This document shows positions 1 to 7,617 of a stretch of 23,870 bases of DNA, in pieces (positions within the stretch are counted from its first letter, which is position 1; each line of letters opens with the position of its first letter). Both the position numbers and the translations under genes were made by a program. The DNA comes from Burkholderiales bacterium (GTDB taxonomy: Bacteria > Pseudomonadota > Gammaproteobacteria > Burkholderiales > SHXO01), in the NCBI GenBank assembly GCA_026125625.1, contig JAHCKU010000006.1, positions 1 through 23,870 of the forward strand, written 5' to 3'. The notes beneath the pieces are model-generated. The model was not told where the DNA came from. It saw only the letters and a program-made list of their open reading frames with translations, and made no database searches.

Positions 1-885
1 TTCTTCGGACTGGGCAGCTACATGATGGCCATGTTCATGAAGCTGGAATCGACCGAAAGCGGCAGCTCGGCGCAGGCACTGGCGCAGTTCTTCGGCTCGA
101 ATCTGCCGGATTTCATGGTGTGGAACAGCGTGGAGAAGCTGCCGTGGTGGTGGGAGCCGTTCCATCACATCTGGTTCACGCTGCCGGCCATCGTGATCCT
201 GCCGGCGCTGCTCGCGTTCGTGCTCGCCTACGCCAACTTCCGCAAGCGCGTGGGCGGCGTGTACTTCTCCATCATCACCCTGTCGCTGTCGGCGATCATG
301 GCCATCGTCATCATCGGTCAGCAGGGAGTCACTGGCGGGGTCAACGGCATCACCGACTTCAAGACCATTCTCGGCATCAGCCTGGAAGAGGAGGGCATCC
401 GCACCCGCCTGTACTTCGTGACCGTGCTGCTGCTGCTGATCTCACTGCTGATCGGTACCTTGATCGTGCGCAGCCGCCTGGGCAAGGTGCTGGTGGCGAT
501 CCGCGACCGTGAGGACCGCGTGCGCTTCTCGGGCTACGATCCGGCGCTGTTCAAGGCCTTCATCTTTGCGGTGGCGGCGGTGCTGGCCTCCATCGGCGGC
601 GCTCTGTTCACGCTGCAGGTGGGGCTCGCCTCGCCCTCGCTGGTGAACATCGTGCCGTCCATCGAGATGGTCATCTATGCCGCGGTCGGCGGCCGCCTCT
701 CGCTCATCGGCGCGGTGTACGGTGCGGTCCTGGTGGGCGCAGCCAAGACCTACTTCTCGGAGAATTTCGTCGAGTACTGGCTGTACTTCATCGGTGCGCT
801 GTTCATCGTCGTCGTGGTGTTCCTGCCCGAGGGCCTGGCCGGCCTGCTCAATCGCATCACCGGCAGAAGGAAGGGGCGGGCATGA
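1..885 (+). CDS. urtC: Urea ABC transporter permease UrtC (5' partial)
   Basis: Inner-membrane permease of the UrtABCDE importer, which takes up urea and, in related FmdDEF-type systems, short-chain amides. The reading frame is open from base 1 and its first codons (FFGLGSYMMAM) match the interior of the LivM/UrtC family, so the true start lies upstream of the window and the ATG at 22 is internal. About 295 codons are visible. Several hydrophobic segments can be seen, for example around 170-230, 265-315, 415-470, 560-620 and 775-835. The branched-chain permease motif region (YFSIITLSLSAIM, then GGVNGITDF) is present. The stop overlaps the urtD start as ATGA, so translation is probably coupled. 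The substrate call rests on the downstream urtD, urtE, amiE and urease genes; the family alone would also allow branched-chain amino acids. Confidence 0.93.
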   Translation, partial: FFGLGSYMMAMFMKLESTESGSSAQALAQFFGSNLPDFMVWNSVEKLPWWWEPFHHIWFTLPAIVILPALLAFVLAYANFRKRVGGVYFSIITLSLSAIMAIVIIGQQGVTGGVNGITDFKTILGISLEEEGIRTRLYFVTVLLLLISLLIGTLIVRSRLGKVLVAIRDREDRVRFSGYDPALFKAFIFAVAAVLASIGGALFTLQVGLASPSLVNIVPSIEMVIYAAVGGRLSLIGAVYGAVLVGAAKTYFSENFVEYWLYFIGALFIVVVVFLPEGLAGLLNRITGRRKGRA

Positions 886-1619
886 CCAGCCTCATCCTCG
901 CAGTCGAGGACCTCACCGTATCCTTCGACGGCTTCAAGGCGGTCGACAAGCTCAACTTCTACGTCGAGGAGGACGAGCTGCGCTGCGTGATCGGCCCCAA
1001 CGGTGCGGGCAAGACCACACTGCTGGACATGATCTGCGGCAAGACCAAGCCGACCGCCGGAACCATCAAGTTCAAGCGCTTCCAGCTGCAGGACATGATC
1101 GAGTATCAGATCACGCGGCTGGGCGTCGGACGCAAGTTCCAGAATCCTTCGGTGTACGAGGATCTGACCGTCTTCGAGAATCTGGAGATCTCGTATCCCA
1201 AGCGGCGCGGCATCCTCGGCTCGCTGTTCTTCCGCCGCGACCGGGCGCTTCTGGACAAGATCGACAAGGTGGCCGAGGACATCTTCCTGCACGAGGTCCT
1301 GCGCCACAAGGCCGGTCAGCTGAGCCATGGACAGAAGCAGTGGCTCGAGATCGGCATGCTGCTGATGCAGGATCCGGAGCTGATGCTGCTGGACGAGCCG
1401 GTGGCCGGCATGAGCCCGAAGGAGCGCGAGCAGACCGCCGAGCTGCTCAAGCGCATCTCCAGCGGACGTTCGATCGTGGTGATCGAGCACGACATGGCCT
1501 TCGTGCGCATGATCGCGCACAAGGTCACCGTGCTGCATCAGGGCAGGCTGCTGGCCGAGGGCAGCATGGACCAGGTGCAGAACGATCCGAAAGTCATCGA
1601 AGTCTATCTCGGACACTGA
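882..1619 (+). CDS. urtD: Urea ABC transporter ATP-binding protein UrtD
   Basis: Cytoplasmic ATPase of the urea importer (LivG-like), 245 residues, the usual length. Walker A GPNGAGKT is at residues 38-45, the signature helix reads LSHGQKQWLEIGMLL, and Walker B is LMLLDEP with D171/E172. The signature SHGQKQWLE is typical of UrtD rather than LivG, which has SYGxQR. The start overlaps the urtC stop (ATGA), so the two are translationally coupled. It should form a heterodimer with UrtE beneath the UrtB/UrtC permeases. No lesions were seen. Confidence 0.95.
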   Translation: MTSLILAVEDLTVSFDGFKAVDKLNFYVEEDELRCVIGPNGAGKTTLLDMICGKTKPTAGTIKFKRFQLQDMIEYQITRLGVGRKFQNPSVYEDLTVFENLEISYPKRRGILGSLFFRRDRALLDKIDKVAEDIFLHEVLRHKAGQLSHGQKQWLEIGMLLMQDPELMLLDEPVAGMSPKEREQTAELLKRISSGRSIVVIEHDMAFVRMIAHKVTVLHQGRLLAEGSMDQVQNDPKVIEVYLGH

Positions 1620-1630
1620 GCGGAACACGC

Positions 1631-2320
1631 ATGCTGACGGTCGACAACATCAACGTCTACTACGGCGACAGCCACGTCATCCGCAACGTCGCGTTCCAGC
1701 TCGGCGAGCAGGAAACCATCGCCATCATGGGGCGCAACGGCATGGGCAAGACCACCTTGCTCAAGGCGCTGATCGGCATGCTGCCGGTGCGCAGCGGCAG
1801 CGTGCGTCTGAACCAGCGCGAGCTGGCGCACGCCAAGAGCTACGAGCGGGTGGCGGCGGGAATGGGATTCGTACCGCAGGGGCGGATGATCTTTCCCTAT
1901 CTGACGGTGGAGGAGAACATCCTCACCGGCATGGAGGGTGCGGCGGACAAGCGCATCCCCGCCTACATCTACGAAGTCTTCCCCGTGCTCGAGGAGATGA
2001 AGCGCCGGCGCGGCGGCAATCTTTCCGGCGGCCAGCAGCAGCAGCTGGCGATCGCACGCGCGCTGGTGAGCCAGCCGAAGGTGCTGATCCTGGACGAGCC
2101 CACCGAGGGCATTCAGCCGTCGATCATCAAGGACATCGCCAGGGCGCTCAACAAGCTCAAGGCCGAGCTGAAGTTCTCGCTGATGGTGTCGGAGCAGGTG
2201 CTCAGTTTCGCGATGGAGATCGCCGATCGCTTCCTCATCATGGAGAAGGGCGAGTTCGTGCACGAGGAGCAGCGGGCCACGGCGGACACCGCCAGGATTC
2301 ACGCCTACCTCACGGTGTGA
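1631..2320 (+). CDS. urtE: Urea ABC transporter ATP-binding protein UrtE
   Basis: Second ATPase of the urea importer (LivF-like), 229 residues. Walker A GRNGMGKT is at residues 34-41, followed by the Q-loop region FVPQGRMIFPYLTVEEN, the signature LSGGQQQQLAIARAL and Walker B VLILDEP. GRNGMGKT and GRMIFPYLTVEENI are characteristic of UrtE. The ATG at 1631 is chosen because homology begins at MLTVDNINVYYG, 11 bases after the urtD stop. The frame is open far upstream (from 677), but that part is only a shadow of urtC and urtD. This gene ends the visible transporter set; a 110-base gap then precedes amiE. Confidence 0.95.
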   Translation: MLTVDNINVYYGDSHVIRNVAFQLGEQETIAIMGRNGMGKTTLLKALIGMLPVRSGSVRLNQRELAHAKSYERVAAGMGFVPQGRMIFPYLTVEENILTGMEGAADKRIPAYIYEVFPVLEEMKRRRGGNLSGGQQQQLAIARALVSQPKVLILDEPTEGIQPSIIKDIARALNKLKAELKFSLMVSEQVLSFAMEIADRFLIMEKGEFVHEEQRATADTARIHAYLTV

Positions 2321-2416
2321 GCGGGGCAGTACCGGATCTTCGAGGCGCACGGCAAACCGGGCGGCGCCGACAAGAGAGCAGCTCAAGGGCGAGCGCGCGA
2401 TATAAACCAGACTATT

Positions 2417-2423
2417 GAAGGAG
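2417..2423 (+). promoter_or_regulatory. Ribosome binding site of amiE
   Basis: GAAGGAG lies 7 bases before the ATG at 2431. It is the strongest Shine-Dalgarno match in the left half of the window, while several neighbouring ure genes have weak ones. A TATAAA hexamer at 2401-2406 could be a -10 box, but no credible -35 partner was found, so a separate amiE promoter is not claimed. Confidence 0.6.
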
Positions 2424-2430
2424 AACCTGG

Positions 2431-3471
2431 ATGCTACACGGAGACATTTCCAGCAGTAACGATACTGTGGGCGTCGCGGTCGTCAACTACAAGATGCCGC
2501 GGCTGCACACCAAGAAAGAAGTGCTCGACAACGCACGCAAGATCGCCGAGATGATCGAAGGCATGAAGATCGGCCTGCCGGGCATGGACCTGGTGATCTT
2601 CCCCGAGTACAGCACGCACGGGATCATGTACGACTCCAAGGAGATGTACGAGACCGCCTCCAGCGTGCCGGGCGAGGAAACCGAGATCTTTGCCGCTGCC
2701 TGCCGCAAGGCCAACGTCTGGGGCGTGTTCTCGCTCACCGGCGAACGGCATGAAGAGCACCCGCACAAGGCGCCTTACAACACCCTCATCCTGATGAACA
2801 ACAAGGGCGAGATCGTGCAGAAGTACCGCAAGATCATGCCGTGGGTCCCGATCGAGGGCTGGTATCCGGGCAACTGCACTTACGTTTCGGACGGCCCCAA
2901 GGGTCTGAAGGTCAGCCTGATCATCTGCGACGACGGCAACTATCCGGAGATCTGGCGCGATTGCGCAATGAAGGGTGCGGAGCTGATCGTGCGCTGCCAG
3001 GGCTACATGTATCCGGCCAAGGATCAGCAGGTGATCATGGCCAAGGCCATGGCATGGGCCAACAACACCTACGTGGCGGTGGCCAATGCCGCCGGCTTCG
3101 ACGGCGTGTACTCCTACTTCGGGCATTCGGCCATCATCGGCTTCGACGGCCGTACGCTGGGCGAATGCGGTGAGGAGGAGTACGGCATCCAGTACGCGGC
3201 GCTGTCCAAGGGTCTCATTCGAGACGCGCGCAAGAACATGCAGTCCGAGAACCACCTGTTCAAGCTCCTGCATCGCGGCTACACCGGCATGATCAACTCG
3301 CGCGAAGGCGATCAGGGCGTGGCTGCTTGCCCGTACGACTTCTACAAGAAATGGATCACCGATCCGGAAGGCACCAAGAAGATGGTCGAAGCCATCACGC
3401 GGCCCACGGTCGGAACCGAGGAATGCCCGATCGAAGGCATTCCCAATCCCAAGGCAAAGACGCACGCCTAA
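2431..3471 (+). CDS. amiE: Aliphatic amidase AmiE
   Basis: Cytoplasmic nitrilase-superfamily enzyme that hydrolyses short aliphatic amides (acetamide, propionamide and similar) to the acid and ammonia, EC 3.5.1.4. The 346 residues match the length and, nearly residue by residue, the sequence of Pseudomonas AmiE as I recall it: it opens MLHGDISSSNDTVGVAVVNY and contains GEETEIF and IICDDGNYPEIWRDCAMKG. The catalytic residues fall at the expected numbers: Glu59 (FPEYS), Lys134 (KYRKIMPW), Glu142 and Cys166 (LIICDDGN). The C-terminal tail is more divergent. No amiC/amiR sensor-regulator pair is visible. Its position between a urea/amide importer and urease suggests that amides and urea enter by the same route. 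Formamidase AmiF is the nearest alternative, but the N- and C-terminal regions fit AmiE. Confidence 0.95.
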   Translation: MLHGDISSSNDTVGVAVVNYKMPRLHTKKEVLDNARKIAEMIEGMKIGLPGMDLVIFPEYSTHGIMYDSKEMYETASSVPGEETEIFAAACRKANVWGVFSLTGERHEEHPHKAPYNTLILMNNKGEIVQKYRKIMPWVPIEGWYPGNCTYVSDGPKGLKVSLIICDDGNYPEIWRDCAMKGAELIVRCQGYMYPAKDQQVIMAKAMAWANNTYVAVANAAGFDGVYSYFGHSAIIGFDGRTLGECGEEEYGIQYAALSKGLIRDARKNMQSENHLFKLLHRGYTGMINSREGDQGVAACPYDFYKKWITDPEGTKKMVEAITRPTVGTEECPIEGIPNPKAKTHA

Positions 3472-3615
3472 CGGATTCGCAGCGGCGTCTGCGCAACGGG
3501 CGCCGCGCTTTCCTATCTTTCCCGGCGCACGTGCGCCGACGCAGACCTTCACCGGGCAATGAGCGAGTCACTGCTAAAGTCGGAGGTGTCCTACACCCTT
3601 CTGGCCAGCGGCACC

Positions 3616-4074
3616 ATGTTGAAGATCGACCACATCGTCGGGATGGCCAGCGAGCCGTCTCTGGCCGGGCGCCTGCATCGCCTGGAGCACGCCGGCGGCG
3701 TCGAGTACGTGACCTTGAGCGAGATGGACACGCAGCGCCATCGTCTGCGCGTGCTCACCGACCGCGGCACCGAGTGCGCCATCACGTTGCCGCGAACGCA
3801 GCATCTGAGCGATGGCGCTGTGCTGTATCTGGACCCGGCGCGTGCAGTGGTGGTGCGCATGGCCGAGCAGCGCTGGCTGGTGCTGGAGCCGGCCGACGTG
3901 GCAGCCGCCGTGGAGCTGGGCTACTTCGCCGGCAACATGCATTGGAAGGTCGAGTTCGATCGCGGCCGCCTGCGCATCGCGCTGCAGGGACCGGTGGAGA
4001 ACTACCTGGAGCGCCTGGCGCACTTCACGTCCGGTGGCCGGGTGAAGCGGGTGCAGGAAGCGGATGGAGCGTGA
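3616..4074 (+). CDS. ureE: Urease accessory protein UreE (nickel metallochaperone)
   Basis: Delivers nickel to the UreDFG complex for urease activation in the cytoplasm. The order is UreE_N (residues about 1-75, with TDRGTECAITLPR) then UreE_C (about 80-150). I chose the ATG at 3616 because family members start at a MLxIDxIxG motif, seen here as MLKIDHIVG. An in-frame ATG at 3559 would add 19 residues without family similarity. A TGCTAAAGT element at 3569-3577, resembling an extended -10, lies inside that extension and supports the later start, although no good Shine-Dalgarno precedes either. The dimer-interface nickel histidine is kept (H109 in GNMHW), but the nearby His of the Klebsiella protein is Phe (F104), and there is no C-terminal His-rich tail. 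The stop overlaps ureF by 11 bases. Confidence 0.88.
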   Translation: MLKIDHIVGMASEPSLAGRLHRLEHAGGVEYVTLSEMDTQRHRLRVLTDRGTECAITLPRTQHLSDGAVLYLDPARAVVVRMAEQRWLVLEPADVAAAVELGYFAGNMHWKVEFDRGRLRIALQGPVENYLERLAHFTSGGRVKRVQEADGA

Positions 4075-4804
4075 CGTGCAAGGTCATGACGGAACATGGC
4101 CGGAGCCGGACGATGCACGCTCGCGGGGCGCCGAGGCGATGCAGCTGCTGGCCTGCCTGCAGAACGCAGACAGCTTCTTTCCCGCCGGCGGTGTCGCGTT
4201 CTCATGGGGTCTGGAGACGCTGGTCGCCGACGGACTAGTGCGCGATGCGCAGCAGCTGCAGGCGCTCGTCCCGGCACAGCTGCGTTATCGCTGGAACGTG
4301 GCGGAGCGCCCGGCACTGGTCGCTGCCTACCGTGCCGCCGATCTGGAGCAGATCCGCACCATCGACCAGCAGGTCGAAGCGATGACATTGGCCACGGAGC
4401 TGCGCGAGGGATCACGCCGCGCCGGCGCCTCGCTGCTGTCGGTGCATGCGCGTCTGGGCACGCGCGGGGCGCAGGCCTATCGCACGGCTGTGCATGCAGG
4501 GCAGGCACATGGACACCTGCCCGTGGTGCAGGGCTGGATCTGGCGCGGCGCCGGACTGAGCGAGACGGCGGCACAGGCGGCCTCGGCACACACCTTTTGC
4601 GTGGCCCTGCTCGGCGCGGCGTTGCGGCTGAGCGTGATCGGCCATCTCGATGGCCAGCGCATCCTGCTCGAGGCGCGCGCCGTCATGATGGAGCTGCTCG
4701 ACGAGCCGGTGCTGGACGTGGAGGAGATGTACAGCTGCGTGCCGGCCACCGAGATCGCCGCCATGCGTCACGAATCGCAGACCGTCCGCCTGTTCGCCAA
4801 TTGA
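4064..4804 (+). CDS. ureF: Urease accessory protein UreF
   Basis: Scaffold of the UreD-UreF-UreG activation complex; it bridges UreD and UreG and gates GTP-dependent nickel transfer into the urease apoprotein. The sequence is 246 residues and all-helical in character. It carries the UreF N-terminal signature FFPAGGVAFSWGLETLV at residues 38-54 and the conserved C-terminal end (MYSCVPATEIAAMRHESQ, then RLFAN). The ATG at 4064 overlaps ureE, giving a roughly 25-residue leader before homology. An in-frame ATG at 4139 (MQLLACLQNADSFF) is a possible alternative start. The signature departs from the commoner PxGGFSYSxGLE form, matching the divergent character of the whole cluster. Confidence 0.9.
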   Translation: MERDVQGHDGTWPEPDDARSRGAEAMQLLACLQNADSFFPAGGVAFSWGLETLVADGLVRDAQQLQALVPAQLRYRWNVAERPALVAAYRAADLEQIRTIDQQVEAMTLATELREGSRRAGASLLSVHARLGTRGAQAYRTAVHAGQAHGHLPVVQGWIWRGAGLSETAAQAASAHTFCVALLGAALRLSVIGHLDGQRILLEARAVMMELLDEPVLDVEEMYSCVPATEIAAMRHESQTVRLFAN

Positions 4805-4865
4805 TGCTTTCATCGTCCACATCGCGTACCGCTTCGCCGCCTGCCGATTTACAAGGATCACAGAC

Positions 4866-5561
4866 ATGCTGCTGACACCTACCGAGATGGAGCGGCTGAC
4901 CATCTACGTGGCCGCCGAGATGGCGCGCAAGCGCAAAGCCAAGGAACTCAGGCTCAATCATCCGGAAGCCACGGCCTTCATCGCCGACGAAATCCTGGAA
5001 GGTGCGCGCGAAGGCCGCTCGGTGGCCGAGCTGATCGGCTTCGGCTCCACCATTCTGAGCACCGATGACGTCATGCCCGGCGTGGCGGAGCTGATGCCGA
5101 TTCTCCAGGTCGAGGCGACTTTCCCGGACGGTACCAAGCTGGTCACCGTGCACGAGCCGATCCGGCCCGGCAGCCAGCCGGACGCCGCTGCCGCCGTCCC
5201 CGGCGAGATCATCGCAGCCGATGGCGACATCGAAATCAACGCCGGGCGCAGCCGTGCCCGGGTCAAGGCGATCAACACCGGCGACCGGCCGATCCAGGTC
5301 GGCAGCCATTTCCATTTCTTCGAAGTCAACAAGGCACTCGACTTCGATCGTGCACAGACTTTCGGTATGCATCTGGACATCCCCGCCGGAACCGCGGTGC
5401 GCTTCGAGCCGGGCGAGGCGAAGGAGGTCGAGCTGGTGGCCTTCGGCGGCACCGGCGAGATCTTCGGGCTGAACGGCCTGACCAACGGCTCCACCCGCAG
5501 CGCCGGCCGCAAGCAGGAGGCGCTGCGCCTGGCACGCGAGCGTGGCTACAAGGGGGCATGA
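4866..5561 (+). CDS. ureAB: Fused urease gamma/beta subunit (UreA-UreB)
   Basis: Structural subunits of urease, which hydrolyses urea to ammonia and carbamate. Residues 1-100 are a complete gamma subunit (MLLTPTEMERLTIYVAAEMA through TFPDGTKLVTVHEPI). A short linker near 101-110 (PGSQPDAAAA) joins it to a complete beta subunit (VPGEIIAADGDIEIN, GSHFHFFEVNKALDF, PAGTAVRFEPGE, IFGLNGLTNG). Most proteobacteria encode these as separate ureA and ureB. Fusion is known from Helicobacter UreA and occurs elsewhere. The end (ALRLARERGYKGA) resembles the Helicobacter ERGFHGA end but stops there, lacking the Helicobacter extension linked to its dodecamer, so an ordinary trimer of trimers is more likely. 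The reading frame is continuous, with no sign of a sequencing-induced fusion. Confidence 0.95.
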   Translation: MLLTPTEMERLTIYVAAEMARKRKAKELRLNHPEATAFIADEILEGAREGRSVAELIGFGSTILSTDDVMPGVAELMPILQVEATFPDGTKLVTVHEPIRPGSQPDAAAAVPGEIIAADGDIEINAGRSRARVKAINTGDRPIQVGSHFHFFEVNKALDFDRAQTFGMHLDIPAGTAVRFEPGEAKEVELVAFGGTGEIFGLNGLTNGSTRSAGRKQEALRLARERGYKGA

Positions 5562-5601
5562 CCATGACGAAGGGCGGCTGGCTGCCCGTGTCGACATCGC
5601 T

Positions 5602-5832
5602 GCGATGTCTTCCCCGCCTCTCACGGGGCAGGGAAGACGATTGCGATGCGCCGATGTGTTCCCCGCCTCTCACGAGGCGGGGTGGCGCGAAGCGCCGGGG
5701 TGGTGTGGGGTGGCGGCGTGCGCACGACCACCCCGTCGCCTTCGGCGGCACCCCTCCTCTACGAGGAGGGGAAGACGATTGCGATGCTTTGGTGTCTTCC
5801 CCGCCTCTCACGAGAAGAGGAAGAACATCGCA
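5602..5832. repeat. Cluster of palindromic repeats between ureAB and ureC
   Basis: This fills most of the 312-base gap inside the urease operon. The 16-mer TTCCCCGCCTCTCACG occurs exactly three times (5610-5625, 5659-5674, 5797-5812). The 18-mer GGGAAGACGATTGCGATG occurs exactly twice (5631-5648, 5769-5786). Three perfect 9-bp hairpins are visible: CCCCGCCTC at 5661-5669 with its complement at 5674-5682; CGGGGTGGT at 5696-5704 with 5727-5735; CCCCTCCTC at 5751-5759 with 5763-5771. The frame that reads through from 5646 has no protein-like character. It looks like a cluster of REP-like or MITE-like elements, non-coding, inserted into the operon. The class was not identified. Confidence 0.85.
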
Positions 5833-5873
5833 ACGACGCATCTTTTAGCATCTGCTTCAAAGAGAACACGACA

Positions 5874-7586
5874 ATGGCACGAATGTCCCGCAAGGAATAT
5901 GCGCAGCTGTATGGTCCGACCAAAGGTGACGGCGTACGGCTGGGTGACACCTCGCTGATCGCCGAGATCGAGCACGACTTCGCCGTGCCCGGCGACGAGT
6001 GCCTGCACGGCGGCGGCAAGACGCTGCGCGACGGTCTCGGCCTCACGCCCGGCTACGACAGCGCGCAGGGCGCACTGGACATGCTGATCAGCAATGCCGT
6101 GATCATCGATCCGGTGCTGGGTGTCATCAAGGGCGACATCGGCATCAAGGACGGCAGGATCGTCGCCATCGGCAAGGCCGGCAATCCCGCCACCATGGAC
6201 GGCGTGCATCCGCGGCTGATCTGCGGCGCGGCCACCACCGTGCGCGATGCCGAAGGCCTGATCGCCACGCCCGGCGGCATCGACGTGCACGTGCACTTCG
6301 ACAGCGCGCAGCTGGTGGAGCACGCCATCGCCTCCGGCCTCACCACCATGATCGGTGGTTCGCTCGGACCGATCACCGTCGGCATCGATTGCGGCGGCGA
6401 GTGGAACGTGGGCAAGATGCTGCAGGCATCCGAGGCGTGGCCGATGAACTTCGGCTTTCTCGGGCGCGGCAACACCTCCAAACCGCGTTCGCTCTATGAC
6501 CAGATGCGCGGCGGCTGCCTCGGCCTGAAGATCCACGAGGACTGGGGCGCCATGCCGGCAGTCATCGACACCTGCCTGGCGGTGGCCGACGAGCTGGATT
6601 TCCAGGTGCAGCTGCATACCGACACGCTGAACGAGTCCGGCTTCCTGGAAGATACGCTCGCTGCCATCAACGGCCGCACCATCCACATGTATCACACCGA
6701 GGGTGCTGGCGGCGGCCATGCCCCGGACATCATCGCCGTGGCCGGGCAGATGAACTGCCTGCCCTCGTCGACCAATCCCACCAATCCCTACACCGTGAAC
6801 ACGTTCGACGAGCATCTCGACATGATCATGGTGTGCCACCACCTCAACCCGGCCGTACCGGAGGATGTGGCCTTCGCCGAATCGCGCATCCGCGCACAGA
6901 CCATTGCAGCGGAGGACGTGCTGCACGACATCGGCGCGATCTCGATGCTGGGATCGGACAGCCAGGGCATGGGCCGCATCAACGAGGTGATCTGCCGCAC
7001 CTGGCAGCTCGCATCGAAGATGAAGGATCAGCGCGGCCGCCTGGCGGAAGAGAGCACGCGCATCGGCGACAACGAGCGCATCAAGCGCTACATCGCCAAG
7101 TACACCATCAATGCCGCGCGCGCATTCGGCATCGATGCCTACATCGGTTCGCTGGAAGGCGGCAAGCTGGCCGACATCGTTCTGTGGCGGCCGGGCTTCT
7201 TCGGTGTCAAGCCGGAGCTGGTGATCAAGGGCGGCTTCATCGCCTGGGGTGCGATGGGCGACAGCGCCGCCAGCCTGATGACCTGCGAGCCGCTGGCGAT
7301 GCGCCCGCAATGGGGCGCGTTCGGTGAGGCGCGCAAGCATCTGTCGGTGAACTTCGTCACCCAGGCGGCGGTGGACTACGGCGTGCAGGCGCGCCTGGGC
7401 CTGGTCAAGCAGTGCCTGCCGGCGCGGGGCACGCGCAAGCTGAACAAGACCCACATGCTGCACAATGCCGCATGCCCTGCCATCAGCGTGAATCCGCAGA
7501 CCTTCGAGGTGATGATCGACGGCCAGCTCATCACCTGCGAACCGGCCAAGGTGGTGCCGCTGGCACAGCGTTATCTGCTCAGATAG
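5874..7586 (+). CDS. ureC: Urease alpha (catalytic) subunit UreC, divergent type
   Basis: Catalytic subunit carrying the di-nickel centre, 570 residues, normal length. ATG 5874 is chosen because homology begins MARMSRKEYAQLYGPTKGDGV; the frame is open back to 5646 only through repeat DNA. By eye, all catalytic residues are present: H139 and H141 (GGIDVHVHF), carbamylated K219 (GLKIHEDW), H248 (LHTDTLNE), H274 (MYHTEGAGG), flap C321/H322 (MVCHHLNP), R338 and D362 (GSDSQGMG). Two departures stand out. After HVHF the usual (I/S)CPQQ-like segment is DSAQLV, and the GGGTGPAxGTxAT pocket loop is GGSLGPITVGIDCGG, about 3 residues shorter. The flap SDSQAMG motif has Gly for Ala. I infer a true metal-loaded urease or a close urease-like amidohydrolase with a modified pocket. 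Confidence 0.93.
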   Translation: MARMSRKEYAQLYGPTKGDGVRLGDTSLIAEIEHDFAVPGDECLHGGGKTLRDGLGLTPGYDSAQGALDMLISNAVIIDPVLGVIKGDIGIKDGRIVAIGKAGNPATMDGVHPRLICGAATTVRDAEGLIATPGGIDVHVHFDSAQLVEHAIASGLTTMIGGSLGPITVGIDCGGEWNVGKMLQASEAWPMNFGFLGRGNTSKPRSLYDQMRGGCLGLKIHEDWGAMPAVIDTCLAVADELDFQVQLHTDTLNESGFLEDTLAAINGRTIHMYHTEGAGGGHAPDIIAVAGQMNCLPSSTNPTNPYTVNTFDEHLDMIMVCHHLNPAVPEDVAFAESRIRAQTIAAEDVLHDIGAISMLGSDSQGMGRINEVICRTWQLASKMKDQRGRLAEESTRIGDNERIKRYIAKYTINAARAFGIDAYIGSLEGGKLADIVLWRPGFFGVKPELVIKGGFIAWGAMGDSAASLMTCEPLAMRPQWGAFGEARKHLSVNFVTQAAVDYGVQARLGLVKQCLPARGTRKLNKTHMLHNAACPAISVNPQTFEVMIDGQLITCEPAKVVPLAQRYLLR

Positions 7587-7617
7587 TCGAGTAACCCCAA
7601 GCTCCCCTTGGACCTAA

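Noticed and set aside
677..1630. N-terminal extension of urtE giving a 547-codon frame
   Set aside because: The extension is an out-of-frame reading of urtC and urtD; family homology starts at ATG 1631.
3524..3537. Perfect palindrome GGCGCAC/GTGCGCC between amiE and ureE
   Set aside because: No loop and no T-tract; palindromes of this size occur by chance in GC-rich spacers, and no known operator matches.
5646..5873. N-terminal extension of UreC by 76 codons
   Set aside because: It reads through the palindromic repeats; homology starts at ATG 5874.
5808..7463. Long open frame on the - strand opposite ureC (551 codons)
   Set aside because: High-GC shadow of ureC; the translation is His/Val/Ala-rich without domain character, while the + strand frame encodes intact urease.
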